From contig NZ_JDTZ01000002.1 of NCBI RefSeq assembly GCF_000771225.1, positions 372,001-436,000 of the forward strand: a stretch of DNA of 64,000 nucleotides. The letters are read 5' to 3'. This document shows positions 59,587-64,000 of this stretch, one piece after another. Below the pieces are notes generated by a model. It did no database searches. It was not told where the DNA came from and saw only the letters and a list, made by a program, of their open reading frames with translations. Origin of the DNA: Bifidobacterium pseudolongum subsp. pseudolongum DSM 20099 (GTDB lineage: Bacteria; Actinomycetota; Actinomycetes; Actinomycetales; Bifidobacteriaceae). The translations under genes and the position numbers were made by a program. Position 1 is the stretch's first letter. Each line of letters opens with the position of its first letter.

Positions 59587-60867
59587 ATGACACCTATGAG
59601 CAACGCACCACGGAACGCTGCCGCGAATCGTGACTGGGGGCACGACGAACGCGGCTGCACGATGCTGCACATCGACATGGACGCGTTCTTCGCCTCACTC
59701 GAAATCGCGCGTCACCCCGAAATCGCCGGCAAACCGGTCATCATCGGCACCGGTCCGCGCGCGGTCGTCTCCGCCGCGAACTACGAGGCGCGCAAATACG
59801 GCATCAATTCGGCCATGGCGGCCGCCCGCGCGCGCCAACTGTGCCCCAATGGCGTGTTCCTACCGGTGGACGGCGCCTACTACCGCCAAGTCTCACACCA
59901 GATCTTCACCGAGATCTTCAGCCAGGTCACCGACATGATCGAACAGGTCTCGGTGGACGAATGCTACATGGACGTCTCCGGCGCACTATTGCGCTGGGAT
60001 TCCCCCACGCGCATCGGCGCATGGTTGCGCGAACAAGTGGCCGCGCGATTCCACATCACCTGCTCGGTGGGCGTGGCATGCAACAAACTCGTGGCGAAAA
60101 TGGCGTCCACGAACGCCAAACCGAACGGCATGCTGCTCATCCCCGCAAGCCAACACGCCGCCTTTGTACAGATGATGCCACTGCGCGCCATTCCGGGCAT
60201 CGGCCCTGCGCTCGAACGCCGTCTGCACACGTGGGGCGTCGAATCCGTGCGGCAGCTCGCCGCGCTCACACCCGCCGACCTCGAGCGCATCACCGGCTCA
60301 CGCGCCCAGGCCGTGCACTTGTACAACACGGCGCGCGGCGTGGACGAGCGGCCGGTCGTGCCGGTCTCACCGGAGAAATCCATCGGGTCGGAACACACCT
60401 TTGCGCACGACGTGACAAGCGCACGCGAAACACTCAGCCTGCTGCACCACTGCTGCGACATCGTGGCGAGCAGTCTGCGCACACGCGGACTGATGGCGCG
60501 CACCGTGACGGTGAAACTGCGCTTCCCCGACCTGCGGTACATGACGCGTTCGCTGACGATCGAACAGCCCACCGACACGGCGAGCGCCCTCTACCCCGTG
60601 TGCGAGCAGCTGTTGCGCGGCATGATGGGCGTGGCGCCGGGTGCCGCGTTCACGCGTTTGGCGTCGCCGATCCGTCTGGCGGGTATGTCGGTGAGTGGCC
60701 TGAGCGAGCGCGAGCGCACGGTGATCCAGCCGACGCTCGACGACCTGCTCGAAGAGCAGGCATCACCCGAGCGCACCACCGCCGCACAGCGCATGCGTGG
60801 CGCCGAGCAGGCGCTCGACGCCGTGCGCGGCAAATTCGGCAAGGACAGCGCGCGGCTGGGGTTATAG
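59587..60867 (+). CDS. dinB: DNA polymerase IV (Y family)
   Basis: DinB is an error-prone translesion polymerase. The catalytic acidic residues are in HIDMDAFFASLE and VSVDECYMDVS, and the helix-hairpin-helix of the thumb is in AIPGIGPALERRL. The protein has about 425 residues, with the little-finger domain complete and a C-terminal tail lacking a clear clamp-binding motif. ATG 59587 and ATG 59596 are both possible starts; no ribosome binding site precedes either. A LexA box upstream points to SOS control. The 3' end overlaps dapC by six bases. Confidence 0.94.
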   Translation: MTPMSNAPRNAAANRDWGHDERGCTMLHIDMDAFFASLEIARHPEIAGKPVIIGTGPRAVVSAANYEARKYGINSAMAAARARQLCPNGVFLPVDGAYYRQVSHQIFTEIFSQVTDMIEQVSVDECYMDVSGALLRWDSPTRIGAWLREQVAARFHITCSVGVACNKLVAKMASTNAKPNGMLLIPASQHAAFVQMMPLRAIPGIGPALERRLHTWGVESVRQLAALTPADLERITGSRAQAVHLYNTARGVDERPVVPVSPEKSIGSEHTFAHDVTSARETLSLLHHCCDIVASSLRTRGLMARTVTVKLRFPDLRYMTRSLTIEQPTDTASALYPVCEQLLRGMMGVAPGAAFTRLASPIRLAGMSVSGLSERERTVIQPTLDDLLEEQASPERTTAAQRMRGAEQALDAVRGKFGKDSARLGL

Positions 60868-62022
60868 CACGGCACGCAGGCGTTCGGCCGCACGCATGAT
60901 CTGCGCGTCGCTCGCGGTGGCGGAAAAACGCAGGTATTGCGGCGCGCCGTAGAATTCGCCCGGGCTGGGCACAATGCCCAAGTCCGCGAGGCGGCCCATG
61001 TCCTGCCAGCAGTCGGCGCCAAGCGCGCGCACCCAGATGTAGAGCGCGCCTTGGGGCATATGCGCGTCGTAGCCGTAGGCGCGCAAGGCCTCGACGAGCG
61101 TGTTGAGGCGGCTGTAATACCGGTTATGCTGCTCGCGCGCGGCGGCCATGTCGCGCAGGCCGGCCGCCATCGCCGCCTGCACGGGGCCGGGCACAATCAG
61201 ACCGATCTGTTTGCGCATCTCGGTCATGGCGCGCACCAGGCTGTGGTCGCCGGCGATGCATGCGGTACGGTAGCCGGCCATGTTCGACTGTTTGCTCAGC
61301 GAATACAGCACAAGCACGCCGTAGGCGTCACCGCCGCAGACGTCCGCACGCAGGGCGCACGGTGACGATTCGATGGAGGCTTCACGGTTTTCAGGCGCGT
61401 CGTTGGCTTCGTTCCAGGCCATGAGCGCATAGCATTCGTCGGAGAGCACGACGGCGCCGATCTCGCGCGCCGCCTCGACAATGCGGCGCATGCCTGCGGC
61501 GTCGATGACCTGCCCGGTGGGGTTGCAAGGCGAGTTGACCCAGACGGCTTTCACGCCGTCGAGATGCGCCCACGAATCGACGTCGGCCACATCGGCCACC
61601 TTCTGCACGCGGGCGCCGGCGATCTGCGTGCCGATTTCGTAGGTGGGGTACGATGCCGCGGGCTGCACCACCACGTCGCCTTCGCCCATATGCAGCAACG
61701 ACGCCATGAGGGCCACAGCTTCCTTGGAGCCGACGGTCGGCACCACGTCGGCGCCAATGGCCTCGAGCTCCACATCGCGGCATGTGCGGAACCATTCGTA
61801 CAGGGCGGCGCGCAGGTCGGGGGTGCCTGCTGTGGCCGGGTACCCGTAGGCGTTGGTGCTGTTGGCGGCCTCGGCGAGCGCACTGCGCACGGATTGCGGC
61901 ACGGGGTCGGCCGGAGACCCGATCGACAGGTCAACCATGCCGCCGGGGTGGTTGCGTGCGGCGTTCTTGTATTGCGCCACGCGCGACCAGTCATACGGCG
62001 AGGAGTAGCTGTGGAATCCCAT
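60862..62022 (-). CDS. dapC: Succinyldiaminopimelate transaminase (DapC type)
   Basis: A fold-type I PLP aminotransferase of 386 residues. The PLP lysine is in YSLSKQSNMAGYR, the NSPCNPTGQ segment binds the cofactor, and the C-terminal arginine is in QYLRFSATAS. It is assigned to lysine/peptidoglycan synthesis because a ferredoxin gene next to it is the known actinobacterial fdxC-dapC arrangement. Other substrates are possible. It is separated from the ferredoxin gene by about 480 bases, which is long for an operon. Confidence 0.85.
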   Translation of the reverse strand: MGFHSYSSPYDWSRVAQYKNAARNHPGGMVDLSIGSPADPVPQSVRSALAEAANSTNAYGYPATAGTPDLRAALYEWFRTCRDVELEAIGADVVPTVGSKEAVALMASLLHMGEGDVVVQPAASYPTYEIGTQIAGARVQKVADVADVDSWAHLDGVKAVWVNSPCNPTGQVIDAAGMRRIVEAAREIGAVVLSDECYALMAWNEANDAPENREASIESSPCALRADVCGGDAYGVLVLYSLSKQSNMAGYRTACIAGDHSLVRAMTEMRKQIGLIVPGPVQAAMAAGLRDMAAAREQHNRYYSRLNTLVEALRAYGYDAHMPQGALYIWVRALGADCWQDMGRLADLGIVPSPGEFYGAPQYLRFSATASDAQIMRAAERLRAVL

Positions 62023-62170
62023 TCACGCTCCTTTGTTCAAAGATTTGAGCCGCGCTTGCGGTGTTGCGCAGGTGCGGTGCGGTTGTGCTGCTGACGATTA
62101 TGGTTCCCGTCATTGACCGATGCGGCAGGCTCGCAAGACCCAAGCCGCCCCGAAAACCATGGTGCTGGAT

Positions 62171-62300
62171 TGTATTTCGGCTGAGGAGGAGCATTTTCCG
62201 GCCAAGGGGCAAGTATCAAACAAGTATTCATGGCGCCATCTCAAGGTTGATAGTGGGGTGCCGCAAGAAAAATGCTCCTCCCCAGCCAAGATACGTGCTC
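62171..62300. repeat. Imperfect inverted repeat, about 45-50 bp arms
   Basis: The forward segment 62171-62220 (GGCTGAGGAGGAGCATTTTC, then GGGGCAAGTATCAAAC) matches the reverse complement of about 62243-62295 (GGCTGGGGAGGAGCATTTTT, then a GCACC...CTATCAACC stretch) with some changes. About 25 bases separate the arms. It lies in the 480-base gap between dapC and the ferredoxin gene, which otherwise holds only a terminator. Confidence 0.6.
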
Positions 62301-62438
62301 GCTACAGCCCAGAATGGCGCAATCCGTTGAATTGCCAGCCCCGACAAGAGCCTGATCGGAGGCCTGATGGGTGAAAAAGGGCATATGCCACGCAGATATC
62401 ATCCCCTGTTGCCGTACGCCATTGAACCGGCATGATAC

Positions 62439-62481
62439 AAGTTCGCCCCTGCCTCCCACACAGGGAAGCAGGGGCGAACTT
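62439..62481 (-). terminator. Terminator of the ferredoxin gene
   Basis: AAGTTCGCCCCTGC (62439-62452) pairs with GCAGGGGCGAACTT (62468-62481), 20 bases after the stop codon on the leftward strand. The T-run is poor. Confidence 0.7.
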
Positions 62482-62502
62482 TGCGATGTGCGTCGGATGC
62501 GC

Positions 62503-62826
62503 TCACGCGACGTTCTGCGGGGGCAGCTCGGCCACGCGCTCGGGGTCCTTGCCGATCGGACCGGCCGCCTGGGCGCCACCCAAGTCGCCGACTTCGGCGA
62601 AGAAGTTCACGGCGGCGTCTTTGTACCACTCCCACTCCGGGGGCAGGTCGTCTTCATAGAAGATCGCCTCGGTGGGGCAGACCGGTTCGCATGCACCGCA
62701 GTCCACGCACTCGTTCGGGTTGATGTAGAGCGAACGGAGCCCTTCGTAAATGCAGTCGACGGGGCATTCGTCTACGCATGCCTTGTCTTTGACATCCACG
62801 CAGGGTTGCGCAATCACATAGGCCAT
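62503..62826 (-). CDS. Seven-iron ferredoxin (3Fe-4S/4Fe-4S), FdxC type
   Basis: The 107-residue electron carrier starts MAYVIAQPCVDVKDKACVDE. Cysteine patterns CVDVKDKACVDECP and CVDCGACEPVCP fit one 3Fe-4S and one 4Fe-4S cluster. The C-terminal 40 residues with EWEWYKDAAVNFF are typical of the actinobacterial FdxC group. AAGGAGG lies seven bases before ATG 62826. Its neighbour dapC is conserved in related bacteria. Confidence 0.95.
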   Translation of the reverse strand: MAYVIAQPCVDVKDKACVDECPVDCIYEGLRSLYINPNECVDCGACEPVCPTEAIFYEDDLPPEWEWYKDAAVNFFAEVGDLGGAQAAGPIGKDPERVAELPPQNVA

Positions 62827-62894
62827 GGTGTCCTCCTTGCAAAATCGTCTACCAGACTACCGCCGATTGGCGTCCGGCGCCAGCGCGCCACGGC

Positions 62895-64000
62895 TCAGTC
62901 CCGGCGTGTCTTTGTTTCGCCCAGCTGTTTGAGGCGTTCCTCCTTGTCGAACCGCTCGAGCTCGGCGTCGAGTTCGCCGGTCCCCAGGCGCGCATGGTTG
63001 TAGCTGTAGGCGAAGTACACAATGAATCCCAGCACAAGCCACACGAGGAAGCGGATCCAGGTGAGCACGGTCAGGTTGAGCATGAGCCACAGGTTCGCCG
63101 CGGCCACGATGAGCGGCACCCACGGGTTGCCAGGGATCTTGAAGGTGCGCGGCAGGTCCGGGCGCTTCTTGCGCATGATCGGGATCGCGAGCGCCACAAG
63201 CGTGAACGCCGAAAGCGTGCCGATATTGACCATATCGGAGAGCACGCTGATGTCGAAACACGCGGCCACGAGCGCCACTACCACACCCACCACAATCTGC
63301 AATGTGGCCGGCGTGCCGTGGGCGCCCGTCTTCGACATGGCGCGCGGCAGCAGGCCGTCGCGGCTCATGGCGAACACGACGCGTGTGAGGCCAAGCAGCA
63401 GCACCATGACCACGGTGGCCAGGCCGAGCACAATCGCGAAGCTGATGATCTTGGCTGCCCAGTCGGCGCCCACGAGTTCGAACGCGGTGGCGAGCGAGGG
63501 GCTATCCACGCTCGCGAGCTGCTTGTAGGAGACCATGCCGGTGGTCACGACGGCCACGAGCACGTACATGACGATCACGAGGAGCATGCCCACGCCAATG
63601 CCGAGCGGCACGTTGCGCTTGGGGTTCTTGGTCTCTTCCGAAGCGGTGGCCACCACGTCGAACCCGATGAACGCGAAGAAGACGAGCGCCGCGCCCGAGA
63701 TGACGCCGCTCCAGCCGTAGATCGTGGGTTTCATGTGCGTCATCCACTGCCACAGCGGCTGCGTCATGCTGCCGCCGAGCTCGCCGTGCTGCACGTGGTT
63801 CGCCGGTTCGCTCGGCGGCACGAACGGCGTGTAGTTCGCCGACTTGATGTAGAAGAACCCGACGACCACGACGAAGAGCACGATGCCGATCTTGAGGATC
63901 GTCATGGCGCCGTCCACGCGCGCGCCGATCTTGGTGCCGAACACGAGCAGTACGGTGAAGAACCCGACGATGATGATCGGCGCGATGTCGATGTGGAAGG
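62895..64000 (-). CDS. Amino acid permease, APC family (5' end outside window)
   Basis: The frame is open through the right edge of the window, and about 368 C-terminal residues are seen, with about nine membrane segments. The segment FFAFIGFDVVATASEETKNP is the hallmark of cationic-amino-acid-type APC transporters (YfnA/CAT-like). It ends in a charged cytoplasmic tail. The GTG at 63944 is internal, because family-like sequence (IAPIIIVGFFTVLLVFGTK) continues upstream of it. The substrate is not known. Confidence 0.88.
   Translation of the reverse strand, partial: FHIDIAPIIIVGFFTVLLVFGTKIGARVDGAMTILKIGIVLFVVVVGFFYIKSANYTPFVPPSEPANHVQHGELGGSMTQPLWQWMTHMKPTIYGWSGVISGAALVFFAFIGFDVVATASEETKNPKRNVPLGIGVGMLLVIVMYVLVAVVTTGMVSYKQLASVDSPSLATAFELVGADWAAKIISFAIVLGLATVVMVLLLGLTRVVFAMSRDGLLPRAMSKTGAHGTPATLQIVVGVVVALVAACFDISVLSDMVNIGTLSAFTLVALAIPIMRKKRPDLPRTFKIPGNPWVPLIVAAANLWLMLNLTVLTWIRFLVWLVLGFIVYFAYSYNHARLGTGELDAELERFDKEERLKQLGETKTRRD

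Overview
The window is a GC-rich actinobacterial chromosome segment. It most resembles Bifidobacterium, judging by the S10-spc-alpha ribosomal cluster, the 29-residue bS22 protein, the fused EIIBCA sugar PTS permease, the bifunctional AdhE, the glycogen enzymes GlgX and MalQ, and the fdx-dapC pair. The species cannot be settled from this sequence alone. There is no rRNA operon, phage, insertion sequence or CRISPR array. Both window ends cut through genes: a DUF4125 protein on the left and an amino acid permease on the right.

Layout. Bases 1-6.5 kb hold the DUF4125 tail, a membrane-anchored alpha/beta hydrolase, a HAD hydrolase, tRNA-Ser(UGA), serS and a lipid kinase. Bases 6.5-13 kb are central carbon genes: a PTS permease with a LacI-type operator, pgm, an RNase HI and rpiA. 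Bases 13-23.4 kb hold bS22, a single-pass membrane protein, radA and the leftward block nusA-infB-rbfA-truB-ribF, with a divergent lipoprotein gene. After tRNA-Ser(CGA), bases 23.9-40 kb are one leftward run of translation genes: rpsJ-rplCDWB-rpsS-rplV-rpsC-rplP-rpmC-rpsQ-rplNXE-rpsN-rpsH-rplFR-rpsE-rpmD-rplO, then secY-adk-infA-rpmJ-rpsMK-rpoA-rplQ-truA. Several strong hairpins divide this run.

Bases 40-50.7 kb hold an AbiEi/DUF559-like protein, a YwiC-like membrane protein, adhE with a readable promoter and Rex box, a ROK regulator, glgX and rplM-rpsI. Bases 50.7-53.9 kb look like an accessory island. It carries a lower-GC GmrSD-type (DUF262/DUF1524) restriction gene interrupted by an in-frame amber codon, a small orphan ORF and a cluster of palindromic repeats. 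Bases 53.9-64 kb hold malQ, a repeat-variant protein, a YigZ/IMPACT protein, a 2-hydroxyacid dehydrogenase, tRNA-Ser(GCU), dinB behind a LexA box, dapC, a ferredoxin and the permease.

The most unusual feature not explained by genes is a family of roughly 45-bp imperfect palindromes. They lie in at least four intergenic regions on both strands, usually in twos or threes with a period of 51-53 bp. I found no convincing new multi-gene system. The best leads for follow-up are the palindrome family, the amber-interrupted restriction gene and several long perfect hairpins.
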